Assembly: GCA_963642995.1 (NCBI GenBank)
Contig: CAVIIZ010000020.1
Span: 1-28,160 of the forward strand
Direction: 5' to 3'
Origin: CAVAWX01 sp963642995
GTDB lineage: Bacteria; Actinomycetota; Coriobacteriia; Coriobacteriales; QAMH01
DNA length: 28,160 nt
The position numbers and the translations under genes are program-made. The number at the start of each line of letters is the position of its first letter. Positions within the stretch are counted from its first letter, which is position 1. This document shows, in pieces, positions 1 through 7,950 of this stretch. Below the pieces are notes generated by a model. It was not told the DNA's origin. It saw only the letters and a program-made list of their open reading frames with translations, and did no database searches.

Positions 1-276
1 GAGGGCGGCGCGGACGCGGCGCTGCCGAAAACGCAGTTGGGATACGAGCCGTTTCACGGGGTCTACCGCCGCGAGAGCTGCCTGCCCGCGGCCCGTGCGG
101 CCGTCGAGGCGGGCGAGGCGCGGGCGACGGCCTTCCTCTCCGCAGTGGAGACGCTTGCCTTCACCGAGGAGATGGTCGAGGCCGCGGCCGGGCAAGGGGA
201 CTGCTTCATGAACGTGAACACCCCCGAAGAGCTGCGCGCGGCCGAGCGCCTCCTCGACGTCGCCGGCGCCTCTTAA
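1..276 (+). CDS. mobA: Molybdenum cofactor guanylyltransferase-like protein, C-terminal part
   Basis: The reading frame is open from the first base of the window and ends at TAA 274-276, so only the last 91 residues are present. MobA-type enzymes add GMP to molybdopterin in the cytoplasm to make the dinucleotide cofactor of the DMSO reductase family. The visible segment has the family's late elements: a stretch reading EPFHGVYRRESCLPA, which resembles the conserved region with an Arg-rich turn before the last helices, and a C-terminal FMNVNTPEELRAAE block, where NTPEEL is characteristic of MobA/CTP-transferase-like nucleotidyltransferases. The N-terminal nucleotide-binding motif is off the window, so the call rests on the C-terminus. 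A related cytidylyltransferase (MocA-like) is possible. Confidence 0.72.
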   Translation, partial: EGGADAALPKTQLGYEPFHGVYRRESCLPAARAAVEAGEARATAFLSAVETLAFTEEMVEAAAGQGDCFMNVNTPEELRAAERLLDVAGAS

Positions 277-419
277 CTTTTTCTGAAAAGAACCCTTCTT
301 TTTCCTGAAAACGCATCGTTTAGCGTATCCTCCTTGTTGGAAGCACGGTGAACCCGAACGCCCGCCCCTTGTCGGACGACGCGCCGTGGCGCGGGCGGCA
401 CGCGAGAGGAAGATGCGAT

Positions 420-2171
420 ATGACCGATTCGACAGGAAAACCCGTCCCGCCCGCGCAGACGACCACGTCGTCGGCGTCTGCGCAATCCGGCTCCGCGCAG
501 GCTGCAGGCCAGCCTGCTGCCGCCCGGCCCGGCTTCGCGCAAACGGCGAACGCCGCGCCCCAGGCATCCGCGCAACCCGGTTTCGCGCAGCCCGCGGGTG
601 CTGCCGCCGGACCCGGCGCAGGACAGCCGGGCGCAGGACCTGCCGTGGCGCAGGCCGGCGCGTGGAAGCAGGCCTCGGCACAGCAGCCCGCAAGCTCCGG
701 CGCGCAGGCTGCAGGCCAGCCCGGCGCGGCGCAACAGCCCAAGCAGCCCAAGCAGGGCGGCGGCTTCTGGCGCGGGGTCCTCGGCGGCGTCGTGGGCGCC
801 CTCGTCATGTTCGCCGTCGTCTTGCTGCTGTGGCAGTTCACCCCGGCCCTCAACGTGCTGAAAGGCGGCGCCACGGCCAACACGGGCGCCGGCGGCACCA
901 TCACCATCAACGGCAGCGGCGAGGCCTCGGTGGCCCAGGCGGTCGCGGCCAAGGACCTGAGCAGCGTCGTCACCATCTACGTCTTCACCGACACGGGGTC
1001 GAGCTGGAGCCAGCTGTTCGGCAACTCGGGCAACTCCGGCAACTCGTCCACGGCCAGCGCGCTGGGCTCGGGCGTCATCGTGAAGAAGGACGACACCTAC
1101 AGCTACATCGTCACGAACTACCATGTGGTGGAAAACATCTCGCGCGCGGTGGTGTCCGTGGGCGGCGAGCAGGTGGAGGCCGAAAGCGTCGGCTACGACC
1201 AGAAGAGCGACCTGGCCGTCATCAAGATAAAGAAGACGGACACGACGGTGGCCGAGTGGGGCGATTCCTCGAGCCTGACGGTCGGGCAATGGGCCGCGGC
1301 CATCGGCAGCCCCTATGGCTACGAGCAGACGCTCACCACCGGCGTGATCTCGGCGCTCTACCGCTCCGACGTGCTCTCCAGCAGCAGCAGCGGCCTGGGC
1401 GGCACGACGGTCTACACCGACATGATCCAGACCGACGCGGCCATCAACCCCGGCAACTCCGGCGGCGGCCTGTTCGACGAGGAGGGCAAGCTCATCGGCA
1501 TCAACACCTACATCTCGTCTACGAGCGAGTCGTCTGCGGGCCTGGGATTTGCCATCCCGCAGGCCACGGCGCAATCCGAGGTCGAGACGCTGATCTCCGG
1601 GCAAAGCGTCACCCACGCCTTCCTCGGCATACTCATGGGCAGCGACTCTTCGTCGAGCAACGGCTCGGTCTCCGGCGTGACGGTCGCGGCGGTCTACAAG
1701 GACACGGCGGCGGCGCAGGCCGGCCTGAAGACCGGCGACGTCATCACCAAGATAGACGGCAACGCCGTGTCGAGCACCTCGGACGTGAGCAAGGCGGTCG
1801 CGGCGAAGAAGGTGGGCGACGAGATATCGATCACCTACACGCGCAACGGCCAGGAGGCCACGGGCAAGGCAAACCTCGGCGACGACAGCGGCACGCACAG
1901 CGAGTACGCCGACGGCGGCTCTCCGGCCACGGGCAACTCGAACAGCGGCTCGGGCAGCTGGTGGGGCAACTCCGGCAACAGCGGAAACTCGGGCAACAAC
2001 GGCAATTCCGGCAGCTNNNNNNNNNNCAACTCGGGCAGCTCGGGTAACCTCTTCGACTTCTTCAACAACTCCGGCAATTCCGGGTCGGGCGGCTCGAATT
2101 CCGGCAATTCCGGCAGCTCGGGCAGCAGCGGCAGCTCGAACAGCTCGGGTTCGGGCAGCTTCTGGAAATAG
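420..2171 (+). CDS. htrA: HtrA/DegP-type membrane-anchored serine protease with PDZ domain
   Basis: ATG at 420 is preceded by AGAGGA at about nine bases, and gives about 583 residues. Residues 1-115 are an Ala/Gln/Pro-rich cytoplasmic region. One membrane segment follows at about 117-141, then an extracytoplasmic trypsin-like domain with the triad His235 (TNYHVV), Asp264 (KSDLAV) and Ser347 (NPGNSGGG). A PDZ domain lies at about 398-490 (QAGLKTGDVITKIDG). The last 80 residues are a Gly/Ser/Asn repeat tail ending in SGSFWK. HtrA proteases degrade or refold damaged envelope proteins. The 10-N gap lies in the tail; the frame on both sides agrees with ten bases, but the true repeat length is unknown. 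A terminator-like hairpin follows, so it is probably monocistronic. Confidence 0.93.
   Translation: MTDSTGKPVPPAQTTTSSASAQSGSAQAAGQPAAARPGFAQTANAAPQASAQPGFAQPAGAAAGPGAGQPGAGPAVAQAGAWKQASAQQPASSGAQAAGQPGAAQQPKQPKQGGGFWRGVLGGVVGALVMFAVVLLLWQFTPALNVLKGGATANTGAGGTITINGSGEASVAQAVAAKDLSSVVTIYVFTDTGSSWSQLFGNSGNSGNSSTASALGSGVIVKKDDTYSYIVTNYHVVENISRAVVSVGGEQVEAESVGYDQKSDLAVIKIKKTDTTVAEWGDSSSLTVGQWAAAIGSPYGYEQTLTTGVISALYRSDVLSSSSSGLGGTTVYTDMIQTDAAINPGNSGGGLFDEEGKLIGINTYISSTSESSAGLGFAIPQATAQSEVETLISGQSVTHAFLGILMGSDSSSSNGSVSGVTVAAVYKDTAAAQAGLKTGDVITKIDGNAVSSTSDVSKAVAAKKVGDEISITYTRNGQEATGKANLGDDSGTHSEYADGGSPATGNSNSGSGSWWGNSGNSGNSGNNGNSGSXXXXNSGSSGNLFDFFNNSGNSGSGGSNSGNSGSSGSSGSSNSSGSGSFWK
2017..2026. other. 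Assembly gap (10 N) in the htrA repeat tail
   Basis: Ten undetermined bases sit inside a run of Asn-Ser-Gly codons. The low-complexity DNA on both sides makes a collapsed or unresolved repeat the simplest explanation. Confidence 0.95.
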
Positions 2172-2257
2172 GGGCGGCGCCGGGCAGCGCTTCTCCGCAC
2201 CCGGGGAAAGGGGGCGCGGCGTTTCAAGAGCGGAGCCGCCGCGCCCCGCAGACGACG

Positions 2258-2303
2258 CGAAGGGCCGGGCAGGGCGCACCTTGCCTTCGGCCCTTCGTCT
2301 TTT
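2258..2303 (+). terminator. Rho-independent terminator after htrA
   Basis: CGAAGGGCCG (2258-2267) pairs perfectly with CGGCCCTTCG (2288-2297), with an inner GGCA/TGCC extension. TCTTTT follows on the plus strand. It lies 87 bases after the htrA stop and before the pyrG promoter region. Confidence 0.7.
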
Positions 2304-2340
2304 CGCCTGAAAACGTCCATGTGCGGCGCGGCCTTGGTTT

Positions 2341-2346
2341 TACAAT
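2341..2346 (+). promoter_or_regulatory. Probable -10 box of pyrG
   Basis: TACAAT lies 44 bases before the pyrG start codon and just after the htrA terminator. No convincing -35 box is seen at 17 bases. The same TACAAT hexamer recurs upstream of several other genes here (12261, 25668, and 18396-18401 on the minus strand). Confidence 0.45.
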
Positions 2347-2389
2347 ACCTTCCAAGGAAAGCGGCTTTTTTCAGGGAGCAGGTTCATTC

Positions 2390-4006
2390 ATGGCAAAGCA
2401 CATCTTCGTCACCGGCGGCGTCGTCTCCTCGTTGGGCAAGGGCATCACGGCCTCCTCGCTGGGGCAGCTGCTGAAAAGCCGCGGCTACAAGGTCACGATG
2501 CAGAAGATGGACCCTTATCTCAACGTCGACCCGGGCACCATGAGCCCCTTCCAGCACGGCGAGGTGTTCGTCACCGACGACGGCCTCGAAAGCGACCTGG
2601 ACCTGGGCCACTACGAGCGCTTCATCGACGAGAGCCTCACGCGCGAGAGCAACGTCACGCAGGGCTCCATCTACCAAAGCCTCATCGCCAAGGAGCGCCG
2701 CGGCGATTTTCTCGGCGGCACCGTGCAGGTCATCCCGCACGTCACGAACGCCATCAAGGAGCGCATCCGCCGCATCGCCGAGCAGACGGCGGCCGACATC
2801 GTCATCACCGAGATAGGCGGCACGGTAGGCGACATCGAGTCGCAGCCGTTTCTGGAGGCCGCGCGGCAGTTCCGCAAGGAGTGCGGGCCGCAAAACGTCG
2901 CCTTCGTCCACTGCACCCTCGTGCCCTACATCGCGGCGGCCCACGAGCTGAAGACCAAGCCCACGCAGCACTCGGTGAAGGAGCTGCAGTCCATCGGCAT
3001 CCAGCCCGACTTCCTCGTCTTGCGTTCCGACCACGAGATATCCGACGCCATCCGCGAGAAGATAGCGATGTTTTGCGACGTCGACGCCGAGGGGGTCTTC
3101 GCCTGCGAGGACGCGCCCAGCATCTACGAGATCCCCCTGCGCCTGCACGCGCAGCACTTCGACGAGCTGGTCTTGCGCCGGCTGGGGCTGGACGCGCGCG
3201 AGGCCGACCTGTCGGATTGGAGGGGCTATCTGGACGCGGCGGCCGCCTGCACCGGCGAGGTGGACATCGCCATCGTGGGCAAGTACGTGGGGCTGCCCGA
3301 CGCCTACCTGTCGGTGGTCGAGGCGCTGCGCCATGCGGGCGTGGCCTGCGGGGTGAACGTGAACGCGCACCTCGTGGACGGCGAGGAGATCGCCGCATGC
3401 GATGCGGACGCGGTGGACGGGGCGCTGGGGCGCTTCGACGGCATACTCGTGCCCGGAGGTTTCGGCGAGCGCGCCTTCGAGGGCAAGATAAACGCGGCAC
3501 GCCACGCGCGCGAAGGCCGGGTGCCGTTTCTCGGCATATGCCTGGGCCTGCAGGCGGCCGTGTGCGAGTTCGCGCGCGACGCGGCCGGATTGGACGGCGC
3601 GTCCAGCGCGGAGTTTTCCGACGCGCTCGAACACCCCGTCATCGACCTCATGCCCGAGCAGGAAGACGTCGACGACAAGGGCGGCACGATGCGCCTGGGC
3701 GCCTACCCGTGCAAGGTCGTCGAGGGCACGCTGGCCGCGCGGGTCTACGGCGATTCCGTGGTCTACGAGCGCCACCGCCACCGCTACGAGGTGAACAACC
3801 AGTTCCGCCAGCAGCTCGTGGACGCCGGGCTGGTGGTCTCGGGCGTCTCGCCGGACAACCGCCTGGTCGAGATGGTCGAGGTGCCGGACCATCCCTACTT
3901 CATCGCCAGCCAGGCCCATCCCGAGTTCAAGTCGCGCCCCACGCGCAGCCATCCGCTCTTCGACGGGCTGGTGCGCGCGGCCGTGGACTACCGCGCCGGG
4001 CGCTAG
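2390..4006 (+). CDS. pyrG: CTP synthase
   Basis: PyrG makes CTP from UTP, ATP and glutamine, the last step of pyrimidine nucleotide synthesis. The start at 2390 (MAKHIFVTGG) matches the family's conserved N-terminus and has AGGGAG at 2373-2378; longer in-frame starts upstream lack this. The 538-residue length is typical. The synthetase domain shows the P-loop region SSLGKG at about 14-19 and the Mg-binding region around EIGGTVGDIES. The glutamine amidotransferase domain has the nucleophile Cys384 (GICLGLQ) and the His510/Glu512 pair (HPEF). All catalytic residues are present. The downstream recombinase starts 174 bases later, so cotranscription is possible but not shown. Confidence 0.98.
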   Translation: MAKHIFVTGGVVSSLGKGITASSLGQLLKSRGYKVTMQKMDPYLNVDPGTMSPFQHGEVFVTDDGLESDLDLGHYERFIDESLTRESNVTQGSIYQSLIAKERRGDFLGGTVQVIPHVTNAIKERIRRIAEQTAADIVITEIGGTVGDIESQPFLEAARQFRKECGPQNVAFVHCTLVPYIAAAHELKTKPTQHSVKELQSIGIQPDFLVLRSDHEISDAIREKIAMFCDVDAEGVFACEDAPSIYEIPLRLHAQHFDELVLRRLGLDAREADLSDWRGYLDAAAACTGEVDIAIVGKYVGLPDAYLSVVEALRHAGVACGVNVNAHLVDGEEIAACDADAVDGALGRFDGILVPGGFGERAFEGKINAARHAREGRVPFLGICLGLQAAVCEFARDAAGLDGASSAEFSDALEHPVIDLMPEQEDVDDKGGTMRLGAYPCKVVEGTLAARVYGDSVVYERHRHRYEVNNQFRQQLVDAGLVVSGVSPDNRLVEMVEVPDHPYFIASQAHPEFKSRPTRSHPLFDGLVRAAVDYRAGR

Positions 4007-4093
4007 GGGCGCGTGCGGGATGCGCGGCACGCGGACGATGCGGGACGTGCGTGGCGGCTGCGGCGGTTGCCTTGCGCGCGGCGGCTGCGGCAT

Positions 4094-4136
4094 CGGGTGC
4101 GGCGTGCGGGTGATGCGGCCCGGGTGCGGCGTGCGG
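4094..4136. repeat. 16-bp direct repeat in the pyrG-xerD spacer
   Basis: CGGGTGCGGCGTGCGG occurs at 4094-4109 and again at 4121-4136. The whole 174-base spacer is G/C-rich and internally repetitive, with several GGAAGCG units just before the xerD start. No other signal is seen in it. Confidence 0.6.
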
Positions 4137-4180
4137 ATGGAAGCGGAGGCGGAAGCGAAACCGGAAGCGGGCTTGTCTTC

Positions 4181-5131
4181 GTGCCGCGCGAGCTGAAACG
4201 CAGGCCCGACGCCGACCCGGGCGCCTTTGCCGACGACCTCGGCGAATACCTCGTCTACTTGTCGGCCGAGCGCGGCCTCTCCCGCGCCAGCGTCGATTCC
4301 TATGCGGCGGATCTGCGCGACTACCTGGGGTTTCTCACGAAGCGCGGCGTGCGCTCCCACGAGGGCGTCACCCGCGACGCGATCGTGGACTACATCGAGG
4401 ACCTGCGCCGGCGCGGCTATGCGCAAAAGAGCATGGAGCGGCACGTGGCCGCGTTGAAGGGCTTTCACCGTTTCTGCGTGGCAGAAGACCTCGTGCGGGC
4501 AAACCCGGCCGCCTCGGTGCCCCTGCCCAAAGTGGACCGCACTCTGCCGCAGACGCTTTCCGTCGAGCAGGTGGGCGCCTTGCTCGACCAGACGTTTCCC
4601 GACACGCCGGCAGGCCTGCGCGACAAGGCGGCGCTCGAGGTCTTGTACGGCTGCGGCCTGCGCGCAAGCGAGCTGGTCGGCCTCGATTTCTCCTGCCTCA
4701 TGCCCGACGGCGGGCTTTTGCGCGTGCGCGGCAAGGGCGGCAAGGAGCGTTTCGTGCCCTTTTTGGGCAGCGCCGCGGCCGCGATGGGCGCCTACCTGGA
4801 GGCAGGCCGCCCCCATCTTCACCCGAAAAACCGGACGCACCAGGACCTGGACGCGGTGTTCTTGAACGCGCGGGGCGGGCGCATCAGCCGGCGCTCCGTT
4901 TTCACCATAGTGGAGAAATACGGGCGCATGGCAGGCCTCGAGGGGCTGCATCCGCACCTGCTGCGCCACAGCTTCGCCACGCACATGCTCGAAGGCGGCG
5001 CCGACCTGCGCTCGCTGCAGGAGATGCTCGGCCACAGCGACATATCGACGACGCAGGTGTACACGCACGTGGACCGCAGCCACATCCGCGAGGAGTACCT
5101 CAGCACGCACCCCCGCGCGCGCAGACGTTGA
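4181..5131 (+). CDS. xerD: XerD-type tyrosine recombinase
   Basis: Xer recombinases resolve chromosome dimers at dif. From the GTG at 4181 the protein is 316 residues, close to the usual 300. The frame stays open back to 4013, but that stretch is repetitive and not Xer-like. An N-terminal SAM-like core-binding domain (about 15-105) precedes the catalytic domain. All catalytic residues are visible: Arg161 (GLRASEL), Lys185 (RGKGGKER), His259 and Arg262 (HLLRHSFATH), His285 (LGHSDIST) and nucleophile Tyr294 (VYTHVD). The Xer pattern and housekeeping position next to pyrG argue for XerD rather than a phage integrase, though XerC/XerD cannot be fully separated here. No convincing ribosome binding site precedes the GTG, so the start is uncertain. 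Confidence 0.88.
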   Translation: MPRELKRRPDADPGAFADDLGEYLVYLSAERGLSRASVDSYAADLRDYLGFLTKRGVRSHEGVTRDAIVDYIEDLRRRGYAQKSMERHVAALKGFHRFCVAEDLVRANPAASVPLPKVDRTLPQTLSVEQVGALLDQTFPDTPAGLRDKAALEVLYGCGLRASELVGLDFSCLMPDGGLLRVRGKGGKERFVPFLGSAAAAMGAYLEAGRPHLHPKNRTHQDLDAVFLNARGGRISRRSVFTIVEKYGRMAGLEGLHPHLLRHSFATHMLEGGADLRSLQEMLGHSDISTTQVYTHVDRSHIREEYLSTHPRARRR

Positions 5132-5158
5132 ACTTCCGATTCGCGCCCGCAAGCAACG

Positions 5159-5188
5159 GGCACGCTGCTCGAGGGCACGCTGCTCGAG
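5159..5188. repeat. Perfect 15-bp tandem duplication
   Basis: GGCACGCTGCTCGAG occurs twice back to back (5159-5173 and 5174-5188) between xerD and the next gene. Each copy ends in the CTCGAG palindrome. The rest of the 124-base gap contains TATGAT at 5222-5227, a possible -10 box for the next gene. Confidence 0.75.
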
Positions 5189-5255
5189 GGCGCGATGCGA
5201 AAGCCGCCCGCTTTTCGATGATATGATGTGAAAGAAGGAGCGAAGGAGAGCGGTT

Positions 5256-5552
5256 GTGCGCATATGGCAGACAGATGCGGGAAACCTGATCACCGACGAG
5301 CAGCTGCTGTCTGCCCTCGTCTCGCGCGGCGGCCTGCGGCAAGCGGCGGTTGCCATGGACGCGCGCGCCATATCGGGGGGCGACTCTTCCACGTGCGCGG
5401 AAACGGACGCAGACGGCGCAACGGGCGGGCATGCGGGTGAAGCCGGCGCCTGTGCAGACGCCCCTGCCGTGGGAAGCGGCGGACTTGGCGCCTGCGCGCG
5501 CGCAGGCGGCGGCGCGTCCTCGTGCCTGAAGAACTATCTGGAAAATAGATAG
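5256..5552 (+). CDS. 98-residue protein of unknown function upstream of fic
   Basis: The GTG at 5256 follows a strong AAGGAGAG (5243-5250) at five bases, the best ribosome binding site in this neighbourhood, and TATGAT lies about 30 bases upstream. The stop at 5550-5552 is nine bases before the Fic start, so the two genes are probably co-translated. Residues 1-40 look ordered (RIWQTDAGNLITDEQLLSAL, then a short helix). About 42-87 is Ala/Gly/Cys/Asp low-complexity sequence, and the end is SSCLKNYLENR. I recognise no family. It lacks the Ser/Thr-xxx-Glu-Gly/Asn motif expected of a VbhA-type Fic antitoxin, so an antitoxin role is only suggested by position. Confidence 0.6.
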   Translation: MRIWQTDAGNLITDEQLLSALVSRGGLRQAAVAMDARAISGGDSSTCAETDADGATGGHAGEAGACADAPAVGSGGLGACARAGGGASSCLKNYLENR

Positions 5553-5561
5553 ATTTGCGGC

Positions 5562-6341
5562 ATGAACGTTTTACGGGACGCATACGAAACTTTGACGCGC
5601 TGGTGGAAGGCGTTGCCCGAAGAGGACAGGTCCGTCCGGCTCGAGTCGGGCTTCCCCGAGCTTTTCTCCTACAATTCCGGAAAGATTGAAAACGACTCCA
5701 TCATGAAACACGACACGGACGAGGTGTTCGCCCGCGGCAAGCTCGTCTCCTTCACCGGAGACCTCCGGACGGTGCACGAGATAGAGAATCTGCGCAGGTC
5801 CTGGGACGAGGTGATGGAGCTGGGGGGCACGCGGACCCCCATAGACGCGAAGACTCTCCTCCACATGCACAAGACGCTCACGGCGGGCACCTACGACGAG
5901 CGGCGCTGGGAGCGTGGCGAGCGCCCGGGAAGCTTCAAGAAAGGGGATTACGTCGTGGCGGGCGGCGTCGGCTATCCTCCCGACCGGGTGGCGCCTGCCA
6001 TGGAGGACGCGCTTGCGCAGATAGACGAAGAGCTGCGCCAGAAGGTGCCCGACGCACGGCCTTTTCGCGGATGCGCCATCGCCGCATGGGCGCACGCGCA
6101 GGTCGCGGAGGTGCATCCGTTCGCCGACGGAAACGGCAGGGTTGCCCGCGCCTTGATGAACTGCTGCTTTCTGCGCGCGGGACTTCCGCCCGCCGTGGTC
6201 TTCGAGCAGGACAGGATGGCGTATTACGGTGCGCTCGACGCTTTTCACGAGACAGGCGCCCTTTCCCCGCTCGAGGATTTCCTCATGGCCCAGACGCTGA
6301 AAGCATGGCGCCCCGGCGAATCCGGGGTGCATGCGGGCTGA
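5562..6341 (+). CDS. fic: Class II Fic-domain protein (probable AMP transferase)
   Basis: Fic proteins usually transfer AMP from ATP to a hydroxyl on a target protein. The full active-site motif HPFADGNGR is at residues 185-193, with the catalytic His185 and the anion-binding Gly-Asn-Gly. An N-terminal SGKIEN (about 39-44) fits the Ser/Thr-xxx-Glu-Gly/Asn inhibitory helix motif, placing it in class II, in which the protein restrains itself in cis; Glu43 would be the blocking residue. The length of 259 residues is normal. The ATG at 5562 has only a weak ribosome binding site, consistent with coupling to the preceding small gene. The target is unknown. A CCCCGG/CCGGGG hairpin lies inside the last codons (about 6312-6327) without a T run. 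Confidence 0.9.
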   Translation: MNVLRDAYETLTRWWKALPEEDRSVRLESGFPELFSYNSGKIENDSIMKHDTDEVFARGKLVSFTGDLRTVHEIENLRRSWDEVMELGGTRTPIDAKTLLHMHKTLTAGTYDERRWERGERPGSFKKGDYVVAGGVGYPPDRVAPAMEDALAQIDEELRQKVPDARPFRGCAIAAWAHAQVAEVHPFADGNGRVARALMNCCFLRAGLPPAVVFEQDRMAYYGALDAFHETGALSPLEDFLMAQTLKAWRPGESGVHAG

Positions 6342-6382
6342 AGCGCCTTGCGAAGCGGCGCGGAAAGCGCGGGCGTTGCGTG

Positions 6383-6388
6383 TATACT
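6383..6388 (+). promoter_or_regulatory. Possible -10 box before the three-helix membrane protein
   Basis: TATACT lies 41 bases before the GTG start at 6429 in the fic 3' gap. No good -35 box is present at 16-18 bases. Confidence 0.35.
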
Positions 6389-6428
6389 TTCGTGGATTGG
6401 AAGCGTGGGTGAAAGGAGCTGCGCCAAG

Positions 6429-7931
6429 GTGAACGCCTTCAATGTATGCGTGGCAATTATCGTCGTGCTGACGCTGGCCGGTTTCGTCGTCGGGCTCGTG
6501 CGGGCGAAATCGGACGAGGAGCGCATCCCGGCCGTCGCCGCCTTCACGGCGCAAGTCGTCGTCGTGGCGGTCTTTCTCGTGCTGGTCGCCGGCATGCGCA
6601 AGAGCGGCGCGGTGCCGGTCGTGCTGGCCGTCGCGTGCGCGGTGCTGCCCATCGCGGTGTACCTGATCGTCTGGCGCGCGTGCGGCAAGCCGGCGTCCGG
6701 GGCCGATGCAGACGGCGCGGGCGCGGAGGGCAAGGCCTCGGGCGGCGCCGCGGCGCGCGAGGGGCGCTCGAAAGACGACGTGTGGAGCAACTTGCGCGGG
6801 CCGGGGCTGGAGGATCTGCCCGGACAGGCGCAGCGGCAGATGCAGCCGGCCCGGACGGGGCAGATGCAGCCGGATCGGGCGGCGCAGCCCTTGCACCCCG
6901 TTTTGGCCGGGCAGGCGGGGCAAGCCATGCAGGGTGTGCAGTCGGCGCAGGCCGCGAAGCCGGCGCAGTCCGAGCAGATTGCGCAGGCGGCCCGGGGGGC
7001 AGGGTCTGACGCCCGGACCGCGGCCACGTCGCAGGCTGAGCAGGTCGCCAAATCCTCGCAGGCCACGCAGCCCCTCAAACCTGCGCAGTCTGCGCAACCG
7101 CATTTTGGCAGTGCAGCTTTCCCCGCGCAGTCTGCGACGTCTCAGGCGGGCGGGGAGGTCACCCAGCGTTTCGCGCCCGTGACCACCGCCTCGGGGATCG
7201 CCGAGCACCCGGCGCGGGTGAAAGACGGTGCGGGTTCCGAGAGGAGCGCAGCGCAACCCGAGCAGGCGGCGCATGCGGAGGCGGCGGCAGCGACGGCGGT
7301 GCTCGAACCCGTGCGGCCGCAGGGCGCGGCGCAAGAGGACGGCGCGTTGAAGGGGGGCACGGCGCAGGCGCAACCCGCGCAGGCGCAGCCCGCGGCGCAA
7401 CGGGGCGCCGATCCCCGACAGGCGGAAAAGCCACAGGCCGAAGGGGCGGCGCAGGTTCGGCAGGCGCAATCCGCGCAACCTGTCCAGCATGCTCAGGTTC
7501 AACAAGCCCAGGCTGCCCAGCAGGCGCAGCCCGTTCAACAGGCGCAGGTTCGGCAGGCGCAGGCTTCCTCGCAAGAACCCGCGTTGCCCGATCCCGCCGA
7601 GCCCGGCATCGACGAGAAGGAAGTCGCCCGCAGGCGCGCCGCGCAAGAGGCCTCGCGCCGGGCGTCCATCGCCTATGCCGACCGCAAGGCAAAGGCCGAG
7701 GCGTTTCGCTCGAAGGGCAAGTACCTGATCGCGGCCGGGCTCTTCGAGAAGGCCGCCGAGACGGCGCCGAACAAAGCGAGCCGCCGCACGGTCGCCTTCG
7801 AGCAGCTCTCCTGCTATGTGAAGGCGGGCAAGACCGACAAAGCCCGCGAGCTCGCCATGGTTTTGCGCCGCGAGTCGACCCTCACGCGCGCCGAGCGGGT
7901 GAAGCTCAACGCCATCCTCTCGCAGGGCTAG
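6429..7931 (+). CDS. Three-helix membrane protein with Gln/Ala-rich linker and TPR-like C-terminus
   Basis: The GTG at 6429 has AAAGGAG (6412-6418) about ten bases upstream, giving 500 residues. Three hydrophobic segments lie at about 3-25, 36-57 and 60-82. Then come about 300 residues dominated by Ala, Gln, Pro and Ser with repeated QAQ/AQPAQ patterns. The C-terminal 105 residues, from IDEKEVARRRAAQEASRRAS onward, are predicted helical: a charged coiled-coil-like stretch followed by one or two TPR-like helix pairs (GKYLIAAGLFEKAAETAPNK, GKTDKARELAMVL). I recognise no named family. The layout suggests a membrane anchor presenting a protein-interaction module on a flexible tether. It lies 19 bases before the VanW-like gene and may share its transcript. 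Confidence 0.75.
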   Translation: MNAFNVCVAIIVVLTLAGFVVGLVRAKSDEERIPAVAAFTAQVVVVAVFLVLVAGMRKSGAVPVVLAVACAVLPIAVYLIVWRACGKPASGADADGAGAEGKASGGAAAREGRSKDDVWSNLRGPGLEDLPGQAQRQMQPARTGQMQPDRAAQPLHPVLAGQAGQAMQGVQSAQAAKPAQSEQIAQAARGAGSDARTAATSQAEQVAKSSQATQPLKPAQSAQPHFGSAAFPAQSATSQAGGEVTQRFAPVTTASGIAEHPARVKDGAGSERSAAQPEQAAHAEAAAATAVLEPVRPQGAAQEDGALKGGTAQAQPAQAQPAAQRGADPRQAEKPQAEGAAQVRQAQSAQPVQHAQVQQAQAAQQAQPVQQAQVRQAQASSQEPALPDPAEPGIDEKEVARRRAAQEASRRASIAYADRKAKAEAFRSKGKYLIAAGLFEKAAETAPNKASRRTVAFEQLSCYVKAGKTDKARELAMVLRRESTLTRAERVKLNAILSQG

Positions 7932-7950
7932 CGCCCTTTCCCGCGCCAGA

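Noticed and set aside
4181..5131. Tyrosine recombinase as an integrase of a mobile element
   Set aside because: It has Xer-like length and catalytic spacing, normal composition, housekeeping neighbours and no att-like repeats or phage genes nearby.
6311..6327. Terminator at CCCCGG-CGAAT-CCGGGG
   Set aside because: The hairpin lies inside the last codons of fic and has no T run.
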